Of a DNA stretch of 64,000 bases, positions 19,014-28,293 are shown piece after piece. The position numbers and the translations under genes are program-made. Location: contig DGPA01000019.1 in NCBI GenBank assembly GCA_002389505.1, positions 1-64,000 of the forward strand, read 5' to 3'. The stretch's first letter is position 1. The number at the start of each line of letters is the position of its first letter. The stretch is from Halieaceae bacterium UBA4452 (lineage in GTDB: Bacteria; Pseudomonadota; Gammaproteobacteria; Pseudomonadales; Halieaceae). The notes below the pieces were generated by a model. That model worked only from the letters and a program-made list of their open reading frames with translations. It did not search any database and was not told where the DNA came from.

Positions 19014-19745
19014 ATGCGAGCAGATCTGAGGCCCTATTGGGTAAAAAAGGCGTGGCTCAGGCTGCGAGATACCTGGACCGATTACTTTATACGGCCGCGT
19101 TGCGCGTCCCTCGGTCCCTACGCCAATATTATGCAGCCCTGGTATGTCACTATTTCTGGCTGCAATATCACCATAGGCCACTCATTTACCGCGGTGGGCG
19201 AGCCCCATGCCCGGGTAGAAATTGGTGTCTGGGGCCGCGGGCCGGGAGAGGGCAAAGTCACGCTGGGTAACGGTTGTCTGATGAGCCCTGGTTCCAGAAT
19301 CAGCGCCAGTGATGAGGTCTTTTTGGGCAACGGAGTGATGCTGGCAAATAGCGCCTATATCACGGACTCCGACTGGCATGGTCTGTATGACCGAATTGAT
19401 CGGAACCCCAAACCGGCGCCGGTCCGACTGGAGGATAACGTCTGGATTGGTGATCGTGCGACCGTCTTGAAGGGGGTGACTATTGGCTGTAATAGCGTGG
19501 TAGCGGCCGGCGCTGTGGTTACCAAAAGTGTGCCTGACAATGTCGTGGTGGCGGGTAATCCGGCAGTGGTTGTTAAGCGGTTGGATCCCGATCATCCACG
19601 GCGCACTCGGGCTGATCTCTATGCGGACCCGGAAGCCACCGCCACGTTTTTTGACGCGATAGATCGCGAGGTGCTCGCGGACAACCGCTTAGGGTTTTGG
19701 CTTTGGACGGTCGTTTACCCGCGTGCTCGCAACGATAGCAAATAG
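19014..19745 (+). CDS. hexapeptide-repeat (left-handed beta-helix) O-acyltransferase
   Basis: Probable acetyl-CoA-dependent transferase acting on a sugar or similar hydroxyl. The chain contains repeated hexapeptides (ITIGHSFTAVG, VTLGNGCLMSPGSRI, VFLGNGVML, VWIGDRATVLKGVTIG) and the typical end SVPDNVVVAGNPAVVVKRL. The catalytic His position is suggested by SDWHGLYDR. The ATG at 19014 is used because the longer open frame runs back into the divergent methyltransferase gene. About 243 residues. Basic and aromatic residues precede the helix, and no membrane segment was seen. The true acceptor cannot be told from sequence. Confidence 0.8.
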   Translation: MRADLRPYWVKKAWLRLRDTWTDYFIRPRCASLGPYANIMQPWYVTISGCNITIGHSFTAVGEPHARVEIGVWGRGPGEGKVTLGNGCLMSPGSRISASDEVFLGNGVMLANSAYITDSDWHGLYDRIDRNPKPAPVRLEDNVWIGDRATVLKGVTIGCNSVVAAGAVVTKSVPDNVVVAGNPAVVVKRLDPDHPRRTRADLYADPEATATFFDAIDREVLADNRLGFWLWTVVYPRARNDSK

Positions 19746-19759
19746 TGGATGCCAAGGAT

Positions 19760-20734
19760 TCACAGCAGCCGCAGGGGCGGTTCTTGCATGGCCGCCAGCT
19801 GTTCCCTCAGCTCAAGGATGTGATCTGCCCAGAACCGCTCCTGCCCAAACCAGGGAAAGGCCAAGGGGAAAGCGGGGTCATCCCAGCGACGCCCTAGCCA
19901 TGCGGCATAGTGCATGATGCGCATGGTCCGCAGGGCTTCAATCCAGCGTAATTGTGCAGGGTCAAAGTCATTGAATTCTTCATACCCGCCAATGAGCTCA
20001 CTAAGCTGAAGTTCCCGTTGACTGCGATCGCCACTCAAAAACATCCATAAATCTTGAATGCAGGGTGCGCTGTAGCAATCGTCCAGATCCACAAAATGAG
20101 GCGTGTCGTCGCGCCATAGGATATTGCCCGTATGACAATCCCCGTGAACGATTTGATTCATCGACTCATCATGGGTATCCAACAAGCCTTTGATGGCTTG
20201 TTCGCAATCGTCCGCTAGCGAGCTGTACGCGGCAACTAAATCTCTGGGTATAAAATGCTCTAATATAAATTCGCGGCTCGCCGTGACGGTACGGTCAATC
20301 GAGAGTGCCGGTCGATGTGGTAGCTCCAGAGTGGCGCCGACCCGATGAATACGTGCCAGGGTTCGTCCCAAGGACAGTAAGTGGTCGAGATTATCTAGCT
20401 CAGGAGGATGGCCGCCGCGACGGGGAAACAAGCTAAATCGATGCCCCTCCACATGATGCAATGTGTCGCCGTTGACGACGAGTGGCGCAATGACCGAAAG
20501 GCCGTGCCCTTGCAGGGCAAGCGAGAACGCGTGCTCTTCGAGAATTTGTGTGTCAGTCCAGCGACCCTCGCGATAAAACTTAGCGATGATCGGCGTCTCA
20601 TCTTCAAGGCCCACTTGGTAGACCCGATTCTCATAGCTATTGAGCGCTAGTAACCGAAGGTCACAGCGATACCCGACATGTTCCACACAATCGACGACCT
20701 TGTCAGGTGAGAGGCTGGCATAGGGTTGTGACAT
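19760..20734 (-). CDS. srkA: stress response kinase A (YihE/SrkA family)
   Basis: Ser/Thr protein kinase of the choline-kinase-like fold, linked in Escherichia coli to Cpx stress and protection from MazEF-mediated death. The catalytic loop is HGDCHTGNILW and the metal-binding segment is HFVDLDDC. The N-terminal SYENRVYQVGLED and IAKFYREGRW are typical of YihE. 324 residues, full length. It is convergent with the acyltransferase, 14 bases apart. A clear GGAG lies five bases before the ATG. Confidence 0.93.
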   Translation of the reverse strand: MSQPYASLSPDKVVDCVEHVGYRCDLRLLALNSYENRVYQVGLEDETPIIAKFYREGRWTDTQILEEHAFSLALQGHGLSVIAPLVVNGDTLHHVEGHRFSLFPRRGGHPPELDNLDHLLSLGRTLARIHRVGATLELPHRPALSIDRTVTASREFILEHFIPRDLVAAYSSLADDCEQAIKGLLDTHDESMNQIVHGDCHTGNILWRDDTPHFVDLDDCYSAPCIQDLWMFLSGDRSQRELQLSELIGGYEEFNDFDPAQLRWIEALRTMRIMHYAAWLGRRWDDPAFPLAFPWFGQERFWADHILELREQLAAMQEPPLRLL

Positions 20735-20841
20735 GGCGGCTCCAACTAGGTTCCGCGGAGCTTACACCATCCCATCCCTCAACCCACCCTATCGTTACTC
20801 GATCGCCACAGGATTTGTGGCTTTGGCGAGGGTCTGACTGA

Positions 20842-21606
20842 CTATGGCGCGCTGGTGAGTGTCCAAGCGTGGACCGCCCTTGCGCCTGCCTGCCGACAGC
20901 AATCGGCAGCGGCTGAGAGGGTCGCTCCCGTGGTGATGACGTCGTCGACCAAGAGGATGCTTGCCCCAGGGAGGGGTCGGGCAGCCACAATTCGCGTGCC
21001 CGCCACACGGAGTCGTTGCTCGCGCGTAAGCTGATGTTGGGGCTTGGCATGCGCGTTTGCTTTCAGTGCTGACAGTACCGTTAGGGGCCGACACTGCCGC
21101 TGCGATAGCGGCCGAGAGAGCGCTGAGGCGAGCAGTGCGCTTTGGTTGTAACCGCGCTCAAGTCGTTTCCGCCAATGCATGGGCATGGGGACTATGTAGT
21201 CAACGGGCGGCCAGGGGCGCGCTGATCGTAAAGCCAGATCAATAAGGTAGGGGGTTAGTTCGGGTTGATTCTCGAACTTCCATTTGTGTAAGAGCTCTCT
21301 TGCAATACCAGAGTACTCTAGGCTGGTCGCGAATGAGTTTACGTTGGTTAGTCCGCCGTCGTGCACAACAAGCGGCGTTGCTGAGGTCTGCGCGCCACTA
21401 TGCGTGTGGGTGGACGTTGAAAAGATCAGCTGGCTCTCGCACTCCTCACACACCCAGTGGGGCTTGAAAACACGTGCACTGCAGACGATGCAGTGCGCAG
21501 GCAGTGCCGCCTCGAAGCTCCGTCGCCCGTGATAGCACCAGTGTCGTCGCACGGCGCGCCAGCGCCGTTGAGCTGAACTACGAGTAGTATGTTGAGTGAA
21601 AAACAT
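20842..21606 (-). CDS. ComF family protein
   Basis: Phosphoribosyltransferase-fold protein of the ComF/GntX group, associated with DNA uptake or use of external DNA. The four-cysteine zinc motif (CIVC and CEEC, about residues 39-56) precedes VPMPMHWRKRLERGYNQS and the PRPP loop ILLVDDVITTGATL. It is 254 residues as opened; the first 30 or so are unlike the family, and no Shine-Dalgarno was seen at this start, so the true start may be internal. Confidence 0.88.
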   Translation of the reverse strand: MFFTQHTTRSSAQRRWRAVRRHWCYHGRRSFEAALPAHCIVCSARVFKPHWVCEECESQLIFSTSTHTHSGAQTSATPLVVHDGGLTNVNSFATSLEYSGIARELLHKWKFENQPELTPYLIDLALRSARPWPPVDYIVPMPMHWRKRLERGYNQSALLASALSRPLSQRQCRPLTVLSALKANAHAKPQHQLTREQRLRVAGTRIVAARPLPGASILLVDDVITTGATLSAAADCCRQAGARAVHAWTLTSAP

Positions 21607-21737
21607 CGATAAACACTGCAGGTAATGAACGGGCCAACAGTGTCATGCACTAAGGGGCGCAGCAGCAACATCAGGACACTGCTTTTCGCTAAGAATTTGT
21701 TACCCTATGCGGCATTGATTAATCTTTTGGAGTCAGC

Positions 21738-21953
21738 GTGGACCCAGACCAGTCACCAACATCCCAAGACCCTAACGAGCGGCGACTGTATCCCGACGAT
21801 CAAGCTAAGGTAGATGAATTTCTCAACCGCGGCGTTAACGCGGTGAAACGCAAACCCTTTAGGCCGCTGTTCCTCGTTATTTTACTCATTGTGGTGGTGA
21901 CTGGGTTTAGCCTAGTCAGTCAGGGGGTAGCCCGCTGGTCTGGGTTGTATTGA
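21738..21953 (+). CDS. small membrane protein, DUF3094-like
   Basis: A 71-residue protein with a polar N-terminus, the segment YPDDQAKVDEFLNRG, a basic stretch (VKRKPFRP) and a single transmembrane helix (about residues 42-65). This pattern matches from memory the short DUF3094 family of gammaproteobacteria, whose function is unknown. The GTG start has TGGAG five bases upstream. It lies just before the tRNA-Pro gene. Confidence 0.72.
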   Translation: MDPDQSPTSQDPNERRLYPDDQAKVDEFLNRGVNAVKRKPFRPLFLVILLIVVVTGFSLVSQGVARWSGLY

Positions 21954-21982
21954 GGTGGCTAGTGACTAGCGACGGTTTGTTA

Positions 21983-22012
21983 TTGCAGGTACCGATCGTC
22001 GTTCGGTAGTCT
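21983..22012 (+). promoter_or_regulatory. candidate promoter for tRNA-Pro
   Basis: TTGCAG (21983-21988) and TAGTCT (22007-22012) are 18 bases apart and end nine bases before the mature tRNA 5' end. The boxes are imperfect. Confidence 0.3.
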
Positions 22013-22020
22013 TTCGTGTT

Positions 22021-22097
22021 CGGTGTGTGGCGCAGCCTGGTAGCGCACTTCCTTCGGGAGGAAGGGGTCGGAGGTTCAAATCCTCTCACACCGACCA
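22021..22097 (+). tRNA. tRNA-Pro (anticodon CGG)
   Basis: A 77-base cloverleaf. The acceptor stem CGGTGTG pairs with CACACCG, followed by A and an encoded CCA. The anticodon stem CTTCC/GGAAG encloses the loop TTCGGGA, giving anticodon CGG for codon CCG. The T arm is GGAGG/CCTCT-type with GTTCAAATC. The C1-G72 pair is a known identity feature of bacterial tRNA-Pro. Confidence 0.97.
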
Positions 22098-22182
22098 ATT
22101 CGCGATCCGTCTTCGTCCGAGTCGCGTTGAAGCGCGAAGGCCGCTTGGATGAATGTATAGCGGTTTTTAGCGAACTCAGTAT

Positions 22183-23334
22183 CTACTGTGATCGCTGTTC
22201 AAGCATATCGACAGCAGGCAGTGTTTTGCCTTCAACAAATTCGAGGAAGGCGCCTCCACCGGTAGAGATATAGGACACCTGTTCGGCAATACCAAATTTA
22301 TCAATCGCGGCCAACGTATCACCGCCGCCAGCCAAGGAAAAGCCCTTGCTCCCAGCGATAGCGTTGGCCACCGCTTCGGTGCCGCCCGCAAAGGCACTAA
22401 ACTCAAAAACGCCCACTGGGCCATTCCAAAGAATAGTACCGGCAGAGGTGAGCTGCTCGACAATGACCGCTACCGATTGCGGGCCAATGTCTAAAATCAA
22501 GTCATCCTCGGCCACCTCCGTAGCAAGCTTGACAACGGCCTGTGCCTGGTCGCTGAACGTTTTAGCGACAACCACATCGATGGGGAGGGGGATGAGGGTT
22601 CTATCCATGAGTGTACGAGCAGTATCAATCAGATCGGCTTCACACAGAGATTTTCCCACAGGGTAGCCGGCTGCCGCTAAAAAAGTATTAGCAATGCCAC
22701 CACCAACGATTAAGCTGTCGCACTGGTCGGCTAGCTGTTCTAGGATCTCAAGTTTGGTCGATACCTTTGATCCGCCGACTATAGCGAGCATTGGGCGGGC
22801 GGGTGCTGATAGTGCTGTTGCAAGCGCCGCAAGCTCGGTAGCGAGCAAGGGTCCTGCGCAAGCAACGGGGGCATACTTCGCCACACCATGGGTTGATGCC
22901 TGCGCCCGGTGGGCGGTACCGAAGGCATCCATAACAAAAATATCGCATAAAGAGGCGTACTGTTTTGCCAATTCGGAGTCATTAGACGTCTCACCTGTAT
23001 TAAAGCGAACGTTCTCCAGTAAAACGAGCTCGCCACTACTGACCGTCGCTGATTGCCAATCACGAATAACGGGTAATTCAACGTCGAGGAGCTCGCCGAG
23101 GCGCTGGGCAACCGGCGCCAGCGAGTAATCGTCGCTGTATTCCCCCTCGGTGGGGCGACCTAAATGTGACATCAACATGATCCCCGCGCCCGCCGCAAGG
23201 GCTGCGCGAATCGTCGGCACGACCGCGGTGAGTCGTGCATCGCTAGTGACGCTTCCGCTTTTGATCGGCACGTTAAGATCTTCGCGAATGAGCACCCGTT
23301 TACCCTTAAGGTCTAGGTCAGTCATAAATTTCAT
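22183..23334 (-). CDS. pgk: phosphoglycerate kinase
   Basis: Glycolysis/gluconeogenesis enzyme transferring phosphate between 1,3-bisphosphoglycerate and ADP. The start is placed at MKFMTDLDLKGKRVLIREDLN, with GGAG six bases upstream; the frame is open further into epd but that part is unlike Pgk. RLTAVVPTIRAAL, LMSHLGRPTEG, the hinge and the C-terminal Gly-rich STGGGAFLEFVEGK nucleotide loop are all present. 383 residues. It forms a tkt-epd-pgk group. fba is not the next gene downstream; a tRNA is. Confidence 0.97.
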   Translation of the reverse strand: MKFMTDLDLKGKRVLIREDLNVPIKSGSVTSDARLTAVVPTIRAALAAGAGIMLMSHLGRPTEGEYSDDYSLAPVAQRLGELLDVELPVIRDWQSATVSSGELVLLENVRFNTGETSNDSELAKQYASLCDIFVMDAFGTAHRAQASTHGVAKYAPVACAGPLLATELAALATALSAPARPMLAIVGGSKVSTKLEILEQLADQCDSLIVGGGIANTFLAAAGYPVGKSLCEADLIDTARTLMDRTLIPLPIDVVVAKTFSDQAQAVVKLATEVAEDDLILDIGPQSVAVIVEQLTSAGTILWNGPVGVFEFSAFAGGTEAVANAIAGSKGFSLAGGGDTLAAIDKFGIAEQVSYISTGGGAFLEFVEGKTLPAVDMLEQRSQ

Positions 23335-23366
23335 GGTTGGCTCCAACAGTCCAAAGGTCGCGGCGA

Positions 23367-24410
23367 TTATGGGCCGCTTGTGCCCTGAAAGGGACCCAGT
23401 TCGCCCAGCCTCAAAGCGATATCTAACAGCCGGTTGGCATAAGCCCATTCGTTATCAAACCAGATGAGCACTTTCACCAACCTATCAACGCTCACTTGCG
23501 TTTGGCTGGCATCAACGACACTGGAGCAGAGTTCGCCATTGAAATCGCAAGAGGCAAGAGGTTCAGTAGTGAAGCCAAGTATGCCACTCAGTTCGTTATT
23601 GGCAGCCTGCGCTAGCGCCGCATTGATTGTCGCTACGCTACAGGGGGATTGGGTGTAGACGGCAACGTCCATTGCCGATACGTTCAGTGTTGGCACACGC
23701 AGCGCGTGAGCGGTGAGTTTGTCCTTCAAATTGGGCAAAATACGCGGTACGCCAATGGCCAAACCGGTATCGACTGGAATGATAGATTGAAAGGCTGCGC
23801 GGGTTTTGCGCAGATCGGTATTGTGATACGCGTCTAACAGCGGTTGGTCGTTCATTGCCGAGTGCACAGTGGTCACTGTGCCGGCCTCAATGCCAAAGCG
23901 ATCATCAAGAACACTGAGCACGGGGCATAAGGCGTTAGTCGTGCAGGAGCCCGCTGACACTATGCGCTGCTGCGCTCTTAGTTGATGATGGTTGATGCCC
24001 CAAACCACCGTTAGATCTACGTCGGGCTCGGCGGGTTGTGAAAATAACACCCGATTCGCTCCCGCTTGCAAGTGCTGCTCCGCTGTCGCCCTATCGCTAA
24101 AGGCACCGGTACACTCAAGCACCAAATCGATCGCGCTACTTGACCAAGGCAGCGAAATGACGTCGTCGATTGAATAGAGTTCAACGTCACTGCCGAGGAC
24201 CCGCAAACCGTTGACAGTCGGCTCAATGGACGCTGGGAAACGCCCATGAGTCGAATCATAGCGTGCCAAATGAATGGCGGTATCTCGATCAGCGCGTTCA
24301 TTAATAGCCACTAATTGAAGCGCCTGCTGCGTATCGGCCCTCGTAGCCCAAGCCCTGAAGACCGTGCGGCCAATACGACCAAAACCGTTAATCGCCATTC
24401 GCTGTTTCAT
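23367..24410 (-). CDS. epd: D-erythrose-4-phosphate dehydrogenase
   Basis: GAPDH-fold enzyme that oxidises erythrose 4-phosphate to 4-phosphoerythronate for pyridoxal phosphate synthesis. The active-site Cys156 lies in GSCTTNALCP. Epd is preferred over glycolytic GAPDH because of HSAMNDQPLLDAYH, TVVWGINHHQLRAQQRIVS and RAAFQSIIPVDTGLAIGVPR, which match Epd rather than GAPDH. 347 residues. An internal ATG four codons in is an alternative start. It lies between tkt and pgk, the common gammaproteobacterial order. No second GAPDH gene is in the window. Confidence 0.88.
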   Translation of the reverse strand: MKQRMAINGFGRIGRTVFRAWATRADTQQALQLVAINERADRDTAIHLARYDSTHGRFPASIEPTVNGLRVLGSDVELYSIDDVISLPWSSSAIDLVLECTGAFSDRATAEQHLQAGANRVLFSQPAEPDVDLTVVWGINHHQLRAQQRIVSAGSCTTNALCPVLSVLDDRFGIEAGTVTTVHSAMNDQPLLDAYHNTDLRKTRAAFQSIIPVDTGLAIGVPRILPNLKDKLTAHALRVPTLNVSAMDVAVYTQSPCSVATINAALAQAANNELSGILGFTTEPLASCDFNGELCSSVVDASQTQVSVDRLVKVLIWFDNEWAYANRLLDIALRLGELGPFQGTSGP

Positions 24411-24445
24411 GATCGAGGTGTCAACCTACCCAGTTGCCGGTACTG

Positions 24446-26446
24446 CTAATCGAGGATGACCTCTTCCACCGCAGTGACGACATTGTCTACGGTGAAGCCG
24501 TATTCTTTCATCAGTACATCCCCTGGGGCTGATTCACCAAAGCTGGTCATACCGATAACACGACCGTCGAGGCCAACGAATTTGTACCAATAGTCGGCAT
24601 GGGCGGCCTCTACCGCGACCCGAGCTAACACATGGCTAGGCAGCACTGTTTCCCGATAGTGGGCGTCTTGAGCCATGAAGCGCTCCGCGCAGGGCATGGA
24701 GACAACGCGAATTCCGCGGCCCGATTCGGCCAGCTTAGTCGCGGCTTCTACGGCTAGCGAGACTTCAGAACCCGTGGCAATGATGATGGCGTCGAGCTCT
24801 CCAACTTCCGGTGTCAGCACATAGCCGCCGCGCTCAATGTCTTCCAGGGCCTCGCCTGCACGGTATTGATGGGCCAGGGTTTGGCGAGAAAAAATCAAGG
24901 CCGACGGCCCCTCGGTACGCATAATAGCCATTTTCCATGATACGGCTGATTCAACCGTGTCACAGGGACGCCAAGTCTCCAGGTTGGGGGTGCTGCGCAA
25001 GCTGGTTATTTGTTCGACGGGCTGGTGGGTTGGGCCATCCTCTCCCAAACCAATAGAGTCGTGAGTGTAGACAAAGATCGAACGCTGGCCCATGAGAGCC
25101 GCCATGCGTACGGCATTACGCGCATACTCCATGAAGATCAAAAACGTTGCACCATAGGGAATAAAGCCTTTGTGTAGCGCAATACCGTTCATGATGGCCG
25201 ACATGCCGAATTCTCGGACGCCGTAGTAAACATAGTTACCGTCGCCGTCCGTTGCCGAAACCCCTTTTGAACCCTGCCAGAGGGTAAGGTTTGACCCCGC
25301 GAGGTCTGCTGAACCACCGAGCAGCTCAGGTAGTAGCGGGCCGAGTGCGTTGAGGGTTTGCTGGGAGGCCTTGCGGGAGGCGGTATCGGCACCGGTTTCC
25401 GCACACAGCGCAATGTAATTATCGATGTCGGTCTCGAAATTAAGCGGTAAGGCACCACTCAAGCGGCGTGCTAATGTTTCTGCTAATTCAGGGTAGGCCG
25501 CTGCATAAGCGCCCAAGCGCTGTTTCCACGCAAGCTCCGCGTCGCTACCCCGTGCTTTTGCATCCCATGCGGCGTAGATGTCGTCGGGGATCTCGAACGG
25601 TCCATGATGCCAACCCAGTGCTTCGCGTGTCGCCTGAACCTCAGCTTCCCCAAGGGCGGCGCCGTGACAGGACTCGGTTCCCTGCTTATTGGGAGAGCCC
25701 TTGCCAATAATCGTTTTGCAGCAAATCAAGGTAGGCCTGCTGGTATCGGCTTTGGCACAGTCAATGGCTTGATTGACGGCTGCGGGGTCGTGCCCGTCGA
25801 TATTGGCAATGACCTGCCAGCCATAGCTTTCAAAGCGTTTGGGCGTGTCGTCGGTAAACCAGCCAGCTACCTCACCGTCAATCGAGATGCCGTTATCATC
25901 GTAAAAGGCGATCAATTTACCCAGTCCTAGGGTTCCCGCCAGAGAACAGACCTCATGGGAAATGCCTTCCATGAGACAGCCGTCCCCCAAGAATACCCAG
26001 GTTCGATGATCAATAACGGCATGATTTTCTCGATTAAACTGCGCTGCAAGCACTTTCTCAGCGAGGGCCATGCCGACGGCATTTGCTAAGCCTTGTCCCA
26101 ATGGACCTGTGGTCGTTTCGATGCCAGGCGCGTAACCGTATTCTGGGTGGCCTGCGGTTTTACTGTGTAACTGACGGAAGGTCTTTAGGTCGTCAATAGG
26201 GAGGTCATAGCCCGTTAAGTGCAGCAAGCTATAAATAAGCATGGAACCATGACCGTTGCTGAGCACAAAGCGGTCTCGGTCAGGCCACTGAGGATTGTTA
26301 GGGTTATGTTTCAGGTGGTCATTCCAGAGGACTTGCGCAATGTCAGCCATGCCCATGGGCGCACCCGGATGACCGCTATTAGCCGCTTGTACAGCATCCA
26401 TGCTTAGCGCGCGAATGGCATTGGCGAGTTCAATTCGGGAAGGCAT
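24446..26446 (-). CDS. tkt: transketolase
   Basis: Thiamine-diphosphate enzyme of the pentose phosphate and Calvin pathways. GHPGAPMGMADIA lies near the N-terminus, and the ThDP/metal motif GDGCLMEGISHEVCSLAG and the catalytic-region EDGPTHQPVEQ are clear. 666 residues, full length. It is the promoter-proximal gene of tkt-epd-pgk and diverges from ilvA. GGAG lies five bases before the ATG. Confidence 0.97.
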   Translation of the reverse strand: MPSRIELANAIRALSMDAVQAANSGHPGAPMGMADIAQVLWNDHLKHNPNNPQWPDRDRFVLSNGHGSMLIYSLLHLTGYDLPIDDLKTFRQLHSKTAGHPEYGYAPGIETTTGPLGQGLANAVGMALAEKVLAAQFNRENHAVIDHRTWVFLGDGCLMEGISHEVCSLAGTLGLGKLIAFYDDNGISIDGEVAGWFTDDTPKRFESYGWQVIANIDGHDPAAVNQAIDCAKADTSRPTLICCKTIIGKGSPNKQGTESCHGAALGEAEVQATREALGWHHGPFEIPDDIYAAWDAKARGSDAELAWKQRLGAYAAAYPELAETLARRLSGALPLNFETDIDNYIALCAETGADTASRKASQQTLNALGPLLPELLGGSADLAGSNLTLWQGSKGVSATDGDGNYVYYGVREFGMSAIMNGIALHKGFIPYGATFLIFMEYARNAVRMAALMGQRSIFVYTHDSIGLGEDGPTHQPVEQITSLRSTPNLETWRPCDTVESAVSWKMAIMRTEGPSALIFSRQTLAHQYRAGEALEDIERGGYVLTPEVGELDAIIIATGSEVSLAVEAATKLAESGRGIRVVSMPCAERFMAQDAHYRETVLPSHVLARVAVEAAHADYWYKFVGLDGRVIGMTSFGESAPGDVLMKEYGFTVDNVVTAVEEVILD

Positions 26447-26594
26447 AGCGGCTCCAAAAGCGAGATTCCAAGAGCCGCTATTGTCCGCGAACCGGCGTCA
26501 TCCCGCAATCCGCATTCCTGTAATAATAACGCGCAATGACGCGAGCCCAGCAAACACTTATGATGCCCATTCAGACAGCTTAGCGAAGTCGAAC

Positions 26595-28118
26595 ATGCCC
26601 AAATCTTATGTTAAACGCATTCTCAATGCTCGAGTCTATGACGTCGCTAGAGAAACACCCCTTGAGCAAGCGTCTTTACTGTCCCAGCGGGTGGGTAATC
26701 AAGTATGGCTGAAGCGAGAGGATTTACAGTCGGTGTTCTCTTTCAAATGCAGGGGTGCTTTCAATAAGCTCGTTAATTTGAGTGATGAAGCGAGAGCCAA
26801 GGGTGTGGTTGCTGCGTCTGCGGGCAATCATGCGCAGGGCGTCGCGCTGGGTGCGCAAAAACTCGGCATCAAGGCCACCATTGTCATGCCGGTGACTACC
26901 CCCTCGATTAAAGTTGACGCGGTGCGCAGTCGTGGCGCGATGGTCATATTAGTGGGTGATACCTTCGACGAGGCGGCAGCAAAAGCACGACAACTAGAAG
27001 AGGCAAAGGATCTGACGTTCATCCATCCCTTTGACGACCCGGATGTTATTGCTGGGCAGGGGACGGTGGCGATGGAAATTACCCGTCAAGCGTCCGCACC
27101 TTTCGACTATATTTTTATTTGTTGCGGGGGCGGTGGGTTATTGGCGGGTATGGCGGCATACCTACGGTATGTTTGGCCAACCACGAAAATTATTGGGGTG
27201 GAGCCTGAAGATGCCGCGTGCGCAAAAGCGGCTTTAGACAAGCAGCGGCGAGTAACACTGAAGGAAGTCGGCCTATTCGCCGATGGCTGCGCAGTGGCGC
27301 AGGTAGGCAAAGAAACTTTCCGCATTATTCGTGAAACGGTGGACGACATTATTACCGTGTCAACGGATGAAATTTGTGCGGGGGTAAAGGACATTTTTGA
27401 AGATACCCGGGCGATTGCCGAGCCCGCTGGCGCGCTAGCTGTCGCCGGATTGAAGAAATATGCTGACGCACACAACATCGTTGGCGCGTCAATGGCGGCA
27501 ACGGTGAGCGGTGCCAATACAAACTTCGATCGACTGCGCTATATCTCCGAGCGGACTGAGATCGGTGAACAGCGCGAGGCCATCATTAGCGTCACGATTC
27601 CAGAACAGCCAGGCGCCTTTAAGCGGTTTTGTTCCGCGCTGGGTAAGCGCAATATCACCGAGTTCAATTACCGCTATAGCGACAGCCGTTCGGCCCGGGT
27701 TTTTGTTGGACTGAGTATTACCCCTGGCGGTCAGGATCTACCCGTCTTGCGAGAAAAGTTGGAGGATCATGGTTATGGGGTTGAGGACTTAACTGACAAC
27801 GAGACCGCGAAGTTACACGTTCGCTATATGGTCGGCGGTCACGCTTCGCACGCTATTGACGACGAGAGAGTTTTTCGTGTTGAATTTCCTGAGCGCCCGG
27901 GCGCGCTAATGAAGTTTCTCAATGCTCTCGGTAAGCAGTTTGATATTTCGCTTTTTCATTACCGGAACCATGGGGCCGCCTTCGGTCGTATCTTAGTGGG
28001 CTTCAACGTACCTTCGGGTAAGCTTTCTGCATTGAAATCTGTTTTGGCGGAAGTGGGCTATCGGCATTGGGAAGAGACAGATAACTGCGCCTATCGCAAC
28101 TACCTGGGCCGACGCTGA
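26595..28118 (+). CDS. ilvA: threonine ammonia-lyase, biosynthetic
   Basis: PLP enzyme converting threonine to 2-oxobutyrate for isoleucine synthesis. The PLP lysine is in SFKCRGAFNKL; SAGNHAQGVALGA and the phosphate-binding CCGGGGLLAG follow. The C-terminal third (from about residue 335) has two ACT-like regulatory domains (IISVTIPEQPGAFKRFC and VFRVEFPERPGALMKFL), so isoleucine feedback is expected. The ATG at 26595 gives the family's MPKSYVKRILNARVYDVA start, 507 residues. The frame is open further upstream into the divergent tkt gene, but that is not used. Confidence 0.95.
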   Translation: MPKSYVKRILNARVYDVARETPLEQASLLSQRVGNQVWLKREDLQSVFSFKCRGAFNKLVNLSDEARAKGVVAASAGNHAQGVALGAQKLGIKATIVMPVTTPSIKVDAVRSRGAMVILVGDTFDEAAAKARQLEEAKDLTFIHPFDDPDVIAGQGTVAMEITRQASAPFDYIFICCGGGGLLAGMAAYLRYVWPTTKIIGVEPEDAACAKAALDKQRRVTLKEVGLFADGCAVAQVGKETFRIIRETVDDIITVSTDEICAGVKDIFEDTRAIAEPAGALAVAGLKKYADAHNIVGASMAATVSGANTNFDRLRYISERTEIGEQREAIISVTIPEQPGAFKRFCSALGKRNITEFNYRYSDSRSARVFVGLSITPGGQDLPVLREKLEDHGYGVEDLTDNETAKLHVRYMVGGHASHAIDDERVFRVEFPERPGALMKFLNALGKQFDISLFHYRNHGAAFGRILVGFNVPSGKLSALKSVLAEVGYRHWEETDNCAYRNYLGRR

Positions 28119-28203
28119 GTGCCGATTGTTCTGCCATCGACGAGGTTAAGGCCCATCAAATATGTAAATAATCCACTAAAAATAGCAGGGTTTTTGCAAA
28201 AAA

Positions 28204-28219
28204 TGTGACCCACATCACG
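28204..28219. promoter_or_regulatory. CRP/Vfr-like palindrome
   Basis: TGTGA at 28204-28208 and TCACG at 28215-28219 flank the six bases CCCACA. The bacterial CRP consensus is TGTGA-N6-TCACA, so nine of the ten consensus positions match. It lies 75 bases before the ATG of a small membrane ORF and 85 bases after ilvA. Function is inferred from the motif only. Confidence 0.45.
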
Positions 28220-28293
28220 TTTTGTTTTGGTGGCGTCTGTGTTTGCTGACACTATGTCTGGCCGTCACCGAACAACCGAGCCGAACCGGTAAT

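Noticed and set aside
22694..23128. 144-codon open frame antisense to pgk
   Set aside because: Fully inside pgk; no motif, and composition is that of a reversed coding strand.
23367..24410. Glycolytic GAPDH
   Set aside because: Several motifs (HSAMNDQPLLDAYH, RAQQRIVS, position between tkt and pgk) fit erythrose-4-phosphate dehydrogenase better.
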